A DNA stretch of 9,862 bases. Origin: Actinomycetota bacterium. Lineage in GTDB: Bacteria > Actinomycetota > Actinomycetes > JACCUZ01. The position numbers and the translations under genes were made by a program. The notes under the pieces are model-generated. The model searched no databases and was not told where the DNA came from. It saw only the letters and a program-made list of their open reading frames with translations. Positions within the stretch are counted from its first letter, which is position 1. The number at the start of each line of letters is the position of its first letter. Positions 1 through 6,569 of this stretch are shown here, in pieces. The stretch covers positions 1-9,862 of the forward strand of contig JAVEDG010000046.1 of the NCBI GenBank assembly GCA_030841245.1, given 5' to 3'.

Positions 1-516
1 GAAGACGGCTGCGGCCAGTGGCGCGGAGCCGTAGGTCGTGAACAGACTGAGCTGGTTGGCCGACTCGAGCCGCTCGCGCGGCACGAGGTTCGGCAGCGTC
101 GCCTCCTTGGACGGGATCCAGACCAGGCTGGCCGCCTCGATCAGGAAGGTGGCGACCAGCAGCCACCACAGGGTGCCCACCAAGGGGATCGAGACGAACA
201 GGCCGAAGCGGACCACGTCGCAGACGACCATGGTGAACCTGCGGTCGAGCCGGTCGGCGATGACGCCCCCGAGCGGCCCCACGACGATGGCCGGCGCCAG
301 CCGCAGGATGAACACCCCGGCGACCGCGATGTTGGCTCCGGCGTAGCCGCCGTGCGCCAACCGGGCCGCCAGGGCGGTCAGCGCGAGCAACCCCAGCCAG
401 TCGCCGAAGCTGGACAGCGTCAGCGCCGTCCACAGCCGGCGGAACGGCCGAACCCGCAGCACGTCACGGATGCGGTGGTCCGTGATCGTCTCGTTCGAGG
501 GCACGGGATCGGTCAC
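1..516 (-). CDS. Major facilitator superfamily transporter, N-terminal part (cut by window edge)
   Basis: Reading leftward from GTG 516, the frame stays open for 172 codons to the edge, so only the N-terminal part is seen. The product starts with a soluble stretch, then FRRLW (about residues 25-29) and SSFGDWLGLLAL (35-46), as in MFS drug-efflux-like proteins. Hydrophobic helices lie near 41-52, 63-82 and 102-127. Between the second and third is the loop 2-3 signature GVIADRLDRR (84-93), matching MFS motif A. LVPRERLESANQL (144-156) also recurs in macrolide-efflux-type MFS members. It should be an inner-membrane protein; the substrate is unknown. GTG 516 is the first possible start after the in-frame stop shared with topA; no strong ribosome site precedes it, and GTG 504 is an alternative. 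It lies 81 bp downstream of topA on the same strand. In Streptomyces the gene at this place is, from memory, a long MFS-thymidylate kinase fusion, so the unseen C-terminal half may be Tmk. That is inference. Confidence 0.85.
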   Translation of the reverse strand, partial: MTDPVPSNETITDHRIRDVLRVRPFRRLWTALTLSSFGDWLGLLALTALAARLAHGGYAGANIAVAGVFILRLAPAIVVGPLGGVIADRLDRRFTMVVCDVVRFGLFVSIPLVGTLWWLLVATFLIEAASLVWIPSKEATLPNLVPRERLESANQLSLFTTYGSAPLAAAVF

Positions 517-574
517 CGGGTCAGCGTAACCACGGCCCTGGTCACGGCAACTCCGCCGCCGGGGTGAGGCGGTC

Positions 575-590
575 CGGCCGCGAGCGGCCG
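575..590 (-). terminator. Short GC-only hairpin just after topA (weak terminator candidate)
   Basis: The arms CGGCCG and CGGCCG flank a 4-nt loop, starting 8 bp past the topA stop codon. The stem is only 6 bp and no T-run follows, so it could only be a non-canonical terminator, or it may be chance in GC-rich DNA. The rest of the 517-597 gap shows no clear promoter, so the MFS gene may be read through from topA. Confidence 0.25.
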
Positions 591-597
591 ACTCCCG

Positions 598-3339
598 TCA
601 CGCCTTCTTGGCACTCGACTTCTTGGCACTCGACTTCTTGGCGGTCGCCTTCTTGGCGGTCGACTTCTTCGCCGTGGTCTTCTTGGCGGTCGACTTCTTC
701 GCCGCCCGCTTGCGCGGGGCCGGGCCCTTGGCCCGCTTCTCGGCGAGTAGCTCGGCCGCGCGCTCGATCGTCACGGTCTCCACCGAGTCGGCCTTGCGCA
801 GGGTGGCGTTGGTCTCGCCGTCGGTCACATAGGCGCCGAACCGCCCCTCCTTGACCACGACCGGCTGGCCCGAGATCGGGTCTGCGCCGAGCTCGCGGAG
901 CGGTGCGGCGGCTGCGCGGCGACCGCGCTGCTTGGGCTGGGCGTAGACCGCGAGCGCCTGGTCGAGAGTGATGTCGAACAGCTGTTCCTCGGCCTCGAGC
1001 GACCGCGAGTCGTTGCCCTTCTTCAGGTAGGGCCCGTAGCGGCCGTTCTGGGCGGTGATCTCCTCGCCCGTCTCCGGGTCGGTTCCGACGACGCGAGGCA
1101 GCGACAGCAGCCGTACTGCGTCATCCAGCGTCACCGTGTCCAGCGACATCGTCGAGAGCAGCGACCCGGTCCTCGGCTTTCGCGCCGCGGCACGCCTGGA
1201 CGAGGGTGCCTCGTCGTCCTCGGGCAGCACCTCGGTGACGTAGGGCCCGTAGCGACCGGACTTGGCCACGACGGGCAGCCCGCTCTCGGGGTGCGTGCCG
1301 AGGTCACGGTCACCGCTCGGCTCGGCGAGCAGCTCCTCGGCCTTCTCGACGGTCAGCTCGTCGGGCGGGAGGTCCTCAGGGACCGACGCGCGCTCCTCGC
1401 CGCGCTCGACGTAGGGGCCGTAACGCCCGACCCGCAGCACGATGCCCTCCCCCACCGGGATCGAGTTGATCTCGCGGGCGTCGATGTCGCCGAGGCCGTC
1501 GACAAGCCGGCGCAGGCCGGCCAGCGCGGTGTTGGCCTCGGTGCCGTCACCGAAGTAGAACTTGTGCAGCCAGGTGACCCGCGCCTCGTCGCCGTTGGCG
1601 ATGCGGTCGAGGTCCTCCTCCATCTCGGCGGTGAAGTCGTAGTCGACGAGCGAGCCGAAGTGCTTCTCCAGCAGGCCGATGGTGGCGAACGCCAGCCAGG
1701 TCGGCACCAGCGCCGACCCGCGCTTGAACACGTAGCCGCGGTCGACGATGGTCCCGAGGATCGACGCGTACGTCGAAGGCCGCCCGATCCCGCGCTCCTC
1801 CAGCGCACGGACCAGGGTCGGCTCCGTGAAACGCGCCGGGGGAGACGTCGCGTGCCCGTCCGGCTCGAGGCCGAGCAGGTCGAGGGCATCGCCCTCGGCC
1901 AGCTGCGGCAGCCGCCGCTCGCGGTCGGCGCCGTCGGCGCCGGTCTCGTCGTCGTCGCGACCCTCCTCATAGGCCGCGAGGAACCCGCGGAAGGTGATGA
2001 CCGTGCCCGACGTGGAGAACTCGGCGTCGCGACCGTCCGAGGCGGTGGCCCCGATGCGCACCGTCACGGTCTGGCCGCGAGCGTCGGCCATCTGCGAAGC
2101 GACGGTGCGCTTCCAGATCAGGTCGTAGACCGCGAGCTCGTCGCGGCTGAGCTCGCCCGCGACCTCGCCCGGCGTACGGAAGACATCGCCGGACGGACGG
2201 ATCGCCTCGTGCGCCTCCTGCGCGTTCTTGACCTTGCGCTCATACCGCCGAGGGGTTTCGGGCACGTACTCCGGGCCGTAGATCTGCCGCGCCTGGGAGC
2301 GCGCCGCGTTCAAGGCCGACTCCGACAGCGTCGTCGAGTCGGTGCGCATGTAGGTGATGTAGCCGTTCTCGTAGAGCCGCTGCGCGAGCCGCATCGCCGT
2401 CTGCGCGGTCAGCCGCAGCTTCCGGCCGGCCTCCTGCTGCAACGTCGACGTCATGAACGGCGGCGCGGGCCTGCGGCTGTACGGCTTGTCGTCGACGCTG
2501 CGCACGGAGAAGCTGCTGCCGCCCAACGCGTCGGCCAGCCCGCGAGCGGTCGCCTCGTCGAGGTGTACCCCGTCGAACCTGGCGACCGGCCGGCCGTCGC
2601 TGCCGAAGTCGCGGCCGGTGGCCACGCGCCGACCGTCGACGCCGACCAGCCGGGCGTCGAACGAGGCGTGCTCCCCGTGCTCGAGTGTTGCGACGATGTC
2701 CCAGTACGACGCGGAGCGGAACGCGATCCGCTCCCGCTCCCGCTCTACGACGAGGCGGGTCGCCACCGACTGCACGCGTCCGGCGGAGAGGCCCTGGCGC
2801 ACCTTGCGCCACAGCACCGGCGAGACCTCGTAGCCGTAGAGCCGGTCGAGGATGCGACGGGTCTCCTGGGCGTCGACCAGCCGCTGGTCGAGCTCGCGCG
2901 TCGTGTCGATCGCCTCACGGATCGCATCTCGGGTGATCTCGTGGAACACCATCCGTCGCACCGGCACCGTCGGCTTGAGCACCTGCTGGAGGTGCCACGC
3001 GATCGCCTCGCCCTCGCGGTCCTCGTCCGTCGCGAGGAACAGCTCGTCCGCGTCCTTGAGCGCCCGCTTGAGCTCGGACACCTTCTTCTTCTTGTCGGCG
3101 TCGACGACGTAGAAGGGCTCGAAGTCGCCGTCCACGTCGACCGCGAACTTGCCGAAACGGCCCTTCTTCTCCGCCGCCGGCAGCTCGGAGGGCGTGGGCA
3201 GGTCACGGATGTGCCCGACGCTCGCCTCCACGTCGTAGCCGGGACCCAGGTAGCCCTTGATCGTCTTCGCCTTGGCCGGCGACTCGACGATCACCAGACG
3301 CCGGTGGCCCCCCGTGGACGTCTCCGCGCTGCTCGACAC
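598..3339 (-). CDS. topA: DNA topoisomerase I (type IA)
   Basis: This 913-residue type IA topoisomerase relaxes negative supercoils by transient single-strand cleavage. The Toprim domain covers about residues 14-125, with the catalytic Glu at E19 in VIVESPAKAKT and the metal-binding D105-x-D107-x-E109 in ATDEDREGEA. The active-site tyrosine is Y330 in YITYMRTDS, with R332 next to it. GRPSTYASI (519-527) is a further family block. The C-terminal half lacks zinc-finger cysteines and instead has four repeats centred on GRYGPY or GRFGAY (about 638, 695, 766 and 832), the actinobacterial arrangement. Residues 871-913 form a basic tail with seven AKK units, resembling the Lys-rich tails that aid DNA binding and processivity in mycobacterial and Streptomyces TopA. 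The start is GTG 3339, 11 nt after AAGGAG; the sequence reaches VIVESPAK within 16 residues, as expected. Actinobacterial topA is usually essential and induced by relaxation-sensitive supercoiling control. Confidence 0.98.
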   Translation of the reverse strand: MSSSAETSTGGHRRLVIVESPAKAKTIKGYLGPGYDVEASVGHIRDLPTPSELPAAEKKGRFGKFAVDVDGDFEPFYVVDADKKKKVSELKRALKDADELFLATDEDREGEAIAWHLQQVLKPTVPVRRMVFHEITRDAIREAIDTTRELDQRLVDAQETRRILDRLYGYEVSPVLWRKVRQGLSAGRVQSVATRLVVERERERIAFRSASYWDIVATLEHGEHASFDARLVGVDGRRVATGRDFGSDGRPVARFDGVHLDEATARGLADALGGSSFSVRSVDDKPYSRRPAPPFMTSTLQQEAGRKLRLTAQTAMRLAQRLYENGYITYMRTDSTTLSESALNAARSQARQIYGPEYVPETPRRYERKVKNAQEAHEAIRPSGDVFRTPGEVAGELSRDELAVYDLIWKRTVASQMADARGQTVTVRIGATASDGRDAEFSTSGTVITFRGFLAAYEEGRDDDETGADGADRERRLPQLAEGDALDLLGLEPDGHATSPPARFTEPTLVRALEERGIGRPSTYASILGTIVDRGYVFKRGSALVPTWLAFATIGLLEKHFGSLVDYDFTAEMEEDLDRIANGDEARVTWLHKFYFGDGTEANTALAGLRRLVDGLGDIDAREINSIPVGEGIVLRVGRYGPYVERGEERASVPEDLPPDELTVEKAEELLAEPSGDRDLGTHPESGLPVVAKSGRYGPYVTEVLPEDDEAPSSRRAAARKPRTGSLLSTMSLDTVTLDDAVRLLSLPRVVGTDPETGEEITAQNGRYGPYLKKGNDSRSLEAEEQLFDITLDQALAVYAQPKQRGRRAAAAPLRELGADPISGQPVVVKEGRFGAYVTDGETNATLRKADSVETVTIERAAELLAEKRAKGPAPRKRAAKKSTAKKTTAKKSTAKKATAKKSSAKKSSAKKA
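601..702 (-). repeat. 15-bp tandem repeats encoding the AKK tail of TopA
   Basis: Codons 880-913 of topA are built from 15-bp units, each encoding Ala-Lys-Lys plus two small residues (ST, TT, ST, AT, SS, SS). The two units nearest the stop are identical at the DNA level, with GCCAAGAAGTCGAGT read twice on the minus strand. The unit length is a multiple of three, so copy-number change would lengthen or shorten the basic tail without breaking the frame. Confidence 0.9.
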
Positions 3340-3350
3340 GCTGTTCTGCT

Positions 3351-3356
3351 CTCCTT
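3351..3356 (-). promoter_or_regulatory. Ribosome binding site of topA
   Basis: AAGGAG reads on the minus strand 11 nt before GTG 3339. The spacing is long, but no better start or ribosome site lies nearby, and the position of the VIVESPAK block fits this start. Confidence 0.6.
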
Positions 3357-3390
3357 CGTTGCCTCGCGGCCCGCCTGGGCCTCGGGCCGG

Positions 3391-3421
3391 AGTCTGGGGC
3401 CATAGTGCCCTGACCTGTCAA
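3391..3421 (-). promoter_or_regulatory. Candidate topA promoter
   Basis: On the minus strand a perfect TTGACA (3421-3416) is followed 19 nt later by CAGACT (3396-3391), close to the TANNNT type of -10 box. The spacer is longer than the preferred 17-18 nt. The -10-like box is followed by a GC-only discriminator, and the position would leave a leader of about 45 nt before GTG 3339. The -35 overlaps the small inverted repeat TGAC-AG-GTCA. Confidence 0.35.
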
Positions 3422-3435
3422 ACGGACGGTGGCGC

Positions 3436-3454
3436 GCTCGCGTCGTCCGCGAGC
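3436..3454 (-). terminator. Hairpin downstream of hppA, likely terminator
   Basis: GCTCGCG and CGCGAGC form a perfect 7-bp stem with a 5-nt loop. It lies about 80 nt beyond the hppA stop and just upstream of the candidate topA promoter, where a transcript from hppA would be expected to end. There is no clean T-run, only TTT about 13 nt later, which is common for actinobacterial terminators. Confidence 0.45.
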
Positions 3455-3488
3455 ACCAGCATCCGTGTTCGACCATAAACCGCACAGC

Positions 3489-3557
3489 TCAGACCTGCGC
3501 CGGCCGAGCTGTCAGACCTGCGCCGGCCGAGCTGTCAGACCTGAGCCGGCTGCGCTG
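3489..3557 (-). repeat. Three tandem 23-bp copies over the hppA 3' end
   Basis: TCAGACCTG starts at 3489, 3512 and 3535, exactly 23 bp apart. Copies 3489-3511 and 3512-3534 are identical. The third, 3535-3557, differs at a few bases and is the actual end of hppA: its TCA is the reverse complement of the stop codon. Each unit therefore repeats the sequence for the last hppA residues (Pro-Ala-Gln-Val-stop), but out of frame because 23 is not a multiple of three. The CGGCCG within successive units could also pair as a hairpin. Confidence 0.85.
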
Positions 3558-5871
3558 TGTCGCTCTCCTCGGCAACCGCGATGCTCCTGCGCTTGGAGAT
3601 CACCACGGCGACCACGATGACCGCCGCCGCCGCGAGCGCGATCAGCACGCGGACCGCGGTGTTGGCGCTGTCGCCGATCGAGAGCTTGACGATCGCCGGG
3701 GCCACGAGCAGCGACACCAGGTTCATCACCTTGATCAGCGGGTTGATGGCCGGGCCCGCCGTGTCCTTGAACGGGTCGCCGACGGTGTCGCCGATGATGG
3801 TCGCCTCGTGCGACGGCGACCCCTTGCCGCCGTACGCGCCGTCCTCGACCGTCTTCTTCGCGTTGTCCCATGCACCGCCGGAGTTCGCGAGCAGGATCGC
3901 CATCAGCGTCCCGGTGGCGATCGCGCCGGCGAGGTACGAGCCGAGAGCACCGACACCGAGGCCGAAGCCGACGCCGATCGGAGCGAGTACGGCGAGCAGG
4001 CCCGGCGTCGCGAGCTCGCGCAGCGAGTCGCGGGTGCAGATGTCGACGACCTTGCCGTACTCCGGCCGGGCGGTCCCGTCCATGATCCCCGGGATGTCGC
4101 GGAACTGCCGGCGTACCTCGAACACGATCGCACCGGCCGCGCGGGTCACTGCATTGATGGCGAGGCTGGAGAACATGAACACGACGGCCGCGCCGATGAT
4201 CAGGCCGACCAGGTTCTTCGGGTCCGACACGTTGAGGACACCGGTGTACTGCAGGTTGCGCACGCTGCCGTTCAGGTGCGCACCGGTGTCGATGACCGCC
4301 GTCTTGACCGAGTCGGTGAACGAGCCGAAGAGCGCGGTGGCCGCCAGCACGGCGGTCGAGATCGCGATGCCCTTGGTGATCGCCTTGGTGGTGTTGCCCA
4401 CCGCGTCGAGGTCGGTGAGCACTCGTGCGCCGGCCTCGTCGATGTCGCCGGACATCTCGGCGATCCCCTGCGCGTTGTCCGAGATCGGGCCGAAGGTGTC
4501 CATCGCGACGATGACGCCGACCGTCGTCAGCAGGCCGGTGCCTGCCAGCGCCACGCAGAACAGACCGAGGATCACCGAGCCGCCGCCGAGCAGGTACGCC
4601 CCGAACACGGAGGCGCCGATGAGCAGCGCGGTGTAGACGGCGGACTCGAGCCCGACGGTGAAGCCGGACAGGATCACGGTGGCCGGACCGGTGAGCGAGG
4701 TGCGGACGATGTCCTGCACGGGCCGCCGACTCGACTCGGTGAAGTAGCCGGTCAGCAGCTGGATCACCGACGCGAGCACGATGCCGATCACCACGGCGCC
4801 GATCGCCAGCAGGCGCGGGTCGCGGTCCCCGGCGTCCTTGACGATCGACGGGTCGAGGTTCGTCAGGTCGGACAGCTTGCCGGGCAGGTAGACGAAGGAC
4901 GCGACGGCGCAGAGCACCGCGGAGATCGCGGCCGAGGTGAAGAAGGCCCGGTTGATGGCCTGCATGCCGCTGCGGTCGGTGGCGCGCAGCTTGGTGAGGA
5001 ACACCCCGATGATGGCGGTGACGGCGCCGATGGCCGGCACGATCAGCGGGAAGACCAGCCCCTGCTCGCCGAAGGCCACCTTGCCGAGGATGAGCGCGGC
5101 GACCAGCATCACGGCGTAGGACTCGAAGAGGTCGGCCGCCATCCCGGCGCAGTCGCCCACGTTGTCGCCCACGTTGTCGGCGATGGTCGCTGCGTTGCGC
5201 GGGTCGTCCTCAGGGATGTGCTGCTCGACCTTGCCGACCAGGTCGGCGCCGACGTCGGCGGCCTTGGTGAAGATGCCGCCGCCGACCCGGATGAACATGG
5301 CCAGCAGGGCCGCGCCGAAGCCGAAGCCCTCGAGCACGGTGGGCGCGTTCCCCTGGTAGAACACGACGACGGCCGAGGCACCCAGCAGCCCGAGCCCCAC
5401 GGTCAGGAACCCGACGACACCGCCGGTGCGGAACGCGATCCGCATCGCGTTGGCGGCGCCGTTCGCCTCGCGGGCGGCGGCGGCGACGCGCAGGTTGGCG
5501 CGGGTGGCCAGGCCCATGCCGGCGTACGCGATGGACGCGGAGAAGCAGGCCCCCACCACGAAGAACACCGACCGGCCGATGCGGATCGAGGCCGAGTCGG
5601 CGGGGAGCAGCGAGAGCAGGACCAGCGCCAGCACACCGAAGCCGGCCAGCGTCTTGAACTGGCGGGTCAGGAACGCGGACGCGCCCTCCTGAACGGCTGC
5701 GGCGATGCTCTGCATCTTCTCGGTGCCCGTCCCGGCGGCCAGCACGCTGTTGCGCAGGGCCACGGCGAAGCCGAGTGCGATGAGAGCGATGACCGCCACG
5801 AGCACCACGTAGGTGACGTTGGCGTTGCTGAGATCGAGCTTCTCGCCGGAGGCGAGGGTGAGCCCGGGCAT
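3535..5871 (-). CDS. hppA: Membrane-bound proton-translocating pyrophosphatase, potassium-independent type
   Basis: This 778-residue integral membrane enzyme hydrolyses pyrophosphate and couples it to proton pumping. Many hydrophobic helices run through the protein, consistent with the 16-17 of the family. The substrate and metal motifs are DVGADLVGKVE (residues 206-216), the acidic block DNVGDNVGDCAGMAADLFES (232-251), MDTFGPISDNAQGIAEM (457-473) and the C-terminal GDTVGDPFKDT (694-704), preceded by GGAWDNAKK (665-673). The ion-dependence motif reads GNTTKAITKG, with Lys 496 and Thr 499; potassium-dependent enzymes have Ala and Gly there, so this belongs to the potassium-independent, H+-pumping class. 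I chose ATG 5871 because AGGAGG lies 4 nt upstream; the frame stays open 40 codons further, but that part is not membrane-like and has no ribosome site. The gene sits between the anti-sigma-like gene and topA with 198- and 195-bp gaps, so it probably has its own promoter. Confidence 0.97.
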   Translation of the reverse strand: MPGLTLASGEKLDLSNANVTYVVLVAVIALIALGFAVALRNSVLAAGTGTEKMQSIAAAVQEGASAFLTRQFKTLAGFGVLALVLLSLLPADSASIRIGRSVFFVVGACFSASIAYAGMGLATRANLRVAAAAREANGAANAMRIAFRTGGVVGFLTVGLGLLGASAVVVFYQGNAPTVLEGFGFGAALLAMFIRVGGGIFTKAADVGADLVGKVEQHIPEDDPRNAATIADNVGDNVGDCAGMAADLFESYAVMLVAALILGKVAFGEQGLVFPLIVPAIGAVTAIIGVFLTKLRATDRSGMQAINRAFFTSAAISAVLCAVASFVYLPGKLSDLTNLDPSIVKDAGDRDPRLLAIGAVVIGIVLASVIQLLTGYFTESSRRPVQDIVRTSLTGPATVILSGFTVGLESAVYTALLIGASVFGAYLLGGGSVILGLFCVALAGTGLLTTVGVIVAMDTFGPISDNAQGIAEMSGDIDEAGARVLTDLDAVGNTTKAITKGIAISTAVLAATALFGSFTDSVKTAVIDTGAHLNGSVRNLQYTGVLNVSDPKNLVGLIIGAAVVFMFSSLAINAVTRAAGAIVFEVRRQFRDIPGIMDGTARPEYGKVVDICTRDSLRELATPGLLAVLAPIGVGFGLGVGALGSYLAGAIATGTLMAILLANSGGAWDNAKKTVEDGAYGGKGSPSHEATIIGDTVGDPFKDTAGPAINPLIKVMNLVSLLVAPAIVKLSIGDSANTAVRVLIALAAAAVIVVAVVISKRRSIAVAEESDTAQPAQV

Positions 5872-5875
5872 GAGT

Positions 5876-5881
5876 CCTCCT
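5876..5881 (-). promoter_or_regulatory. Ribosome binding site that fixes the hppA start
   Basis: AGGAGG reads on the minus strand 4 nt before ATG 5871. It decides in favour of the 778-residue form over upstream in-frame starts up to 5991. The same ten bases, AGGAGGACTC, stand directly before the bldG start codon. Confidence 0.8.
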
Positions 5882-5916
5882 CGAGGGGGCCCGACTGGCG
5901 CCCCTGCCTTGGTGTC

Positions 5917-5938
5917 GAGACGGCTGTGCTGAGACGGC
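5917..5938 (-). repeat. Short direct repeat in the hppA leader
   Basis: GAGACGGC occurs at 5917-5924 and again at 5931-5938, 14 bp start to start, about 50-65 bp upstream of the hppA start codon. It could be chance or part of a protein or RNA control site. Nothing else in 5872-6069 looks like a gene. Confidence 0.3.
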
Positions 5939-6013
5939 GTGGACACAGCGAAGCCGTGGGTACCGCGTTCCGGTGGGCCGACCTCCCGCACTGCGGCGCT
6001 TGTCCGCCCGGCG

Positions 6014-6026
6014 GGGCCGGAGTCTA
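6014..6026 (-). promoter_or_regulatory. Candidate hppA -10 region
   Basis: TAGACT reads on the minus strand at 6026-6021, fitting the actinobacterial TAGRRT type of -10 box, and is followed by the GC-only CCGGCCC. No convincing -35 lies 16-18 nt upstream. If real, the mRNA leader before ATG 5871 would be about 140 nt. The same twelve bases recur in the candidate topA promoter. Confidence 0.3.
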
Positions 6027-6069
6027 CGACAGGAAGGCCGCAGATCGGGACTCGGGACCCGCGCGGCGC

Positions 6070-6504
6070 TCAGGCGGATATCGGCCAGCTCATGCGCACG
6101 ACGATGCCCCCGCCGCGGCCCGCCTCGACCGCTACGTCGTCGACCAGCCCGCTGATCACGGCGAGCCCGACTCCCGGCGGGGCGACGTCCTGGTCGAGGT
6201 CGGCAGACTCGGTGAACTCGTCGAAGTCGTCGGCCGGGGACCCGTCCTGCTCGCTGGGGGCCTCGTCGGTCACGGCGACGCGGAAGACCCGGTCGTCGTC
6301 GACCAGAGTCACCGTGACAGGACGGTCCGGGCAGTGTCGCCGGTGCAGGTGCACCGCGCGGGAGCAGGCCTCGCCGACGGCCAGCCGGACCTCGTCGAGC
6401 ACGGCCTCGTCGACCCCGGAGCGTCGGGCGACGGCAGCAGCGACCAGCCGAGCGGTCCGGACGTGCGCCGGCAGGGCGCTGAACCGGAGCTCGACCGTTG
6501 CCAC
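6070..6504 (-). CDS. Anti-sigma-factor-like GHKL protein, partner of BldG (ApgA/SCO3548 type)
   Basis: This 144-residue protein resembles the RsbW/SpoIIAB-type HATPase fold. It opens with VELRFSALPAHVRTARL, runs through the helix LDEVRLAVGEACSRAVHLH (about 36-54) and ends with GVGLAVISGLVDDV (111-124) and a final strand ending MSWP. It resembles Streptomyces SCO3548, reported to bind BldG. The ATP site is degenerate: the N-box Asn of EAxxNAV is Arg (R49 in EACSRAV), and the first G box reads VTDEAPSE without DxGxG glycines. Between them and the last block, about 85-106, ten of 22 residues are Asp or Glu. Kinase activity is therefore doubtful. I chose GTG 6504 because GAGGAAGG lies 5 nt upstream; GTG 6510 overlaps that site, and GTG 6525 (seven residues longer) is possible. 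It follows bldG by 65 bp and is probably co-transcribed. No sigma gene is adjacent. Confidence 0.85.
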   Translation of the reverse strand: MATVELRFSALPAHVRTARLVAAAVARRSGVDEAVLDEVRLAVGEACSRAVHLHRRHCPDRPVTVTLVDDDRVFRVAVTDEAPSEQDGSPADDFDEFTESADLDQDVAPPGVGLAVISGLVDDVAVEAGRGGGIVVRMSWPISA

Positions 6505-6509
6505 GCTCA

Positions 6510-6517
6510 CCTTCCTC
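6510..6517 (-). promoter_or_regulatory. Ribosome binding site deciding the start of the BldG-partner gene
   Basis: GAGGAAGG reads on the minus strand with 5 nt to GTG 6504. It overlaps the alternative GTG 6510, which makes that codon an unlikely start. Confidence 0.65.
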
Positions 6518-6544
6518 GAGAGCACTACATCCCCCCAGGTGCAA

Positions 6545-6561
6545 CCGGGCTGGTCGCCCGG
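6545..6561 (-). terminator. Hairpin between bldG and its partner gene, possible attenuator
   Basis: CCGGGC and GCCCGG form a 6-bp GC-only stem with a 5-nt loop, beginning 9 nt after the bldG stop. A competing perfect 12-bp palindrome, TCGCCCGGGCGA (6554-6565), overlaps it. In Streptomyces bldG is, as I recall, found on both a single-gene and a two-gene transcript, and a leaky hairpin here would give that pattern. Confidence 0.4.
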
Positions 6562-6569
6562 GCGAGAGG

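Noticed and set aside
601..702. Regular repeats that might suggest a CRISPR or minisatellite locus
   Set aside because: They are in-frame codons for the Lys-rich TopA tail, with no spacers between units.
1291..3405. A 704-codon open frame antisense to topA
   Set aside because: Same reason: composition is an artefact of GC bias, there is no ribosome site or recognisable domain, and topA is unambiguous.
5872..5991. 40-codon N-terminal extension of hppA
   Set aside because: It has no ribosome site and is not like the hydrophobic N-terminus of the family, whereas ATG 5871 has AGGAGG 4 nt upstream.
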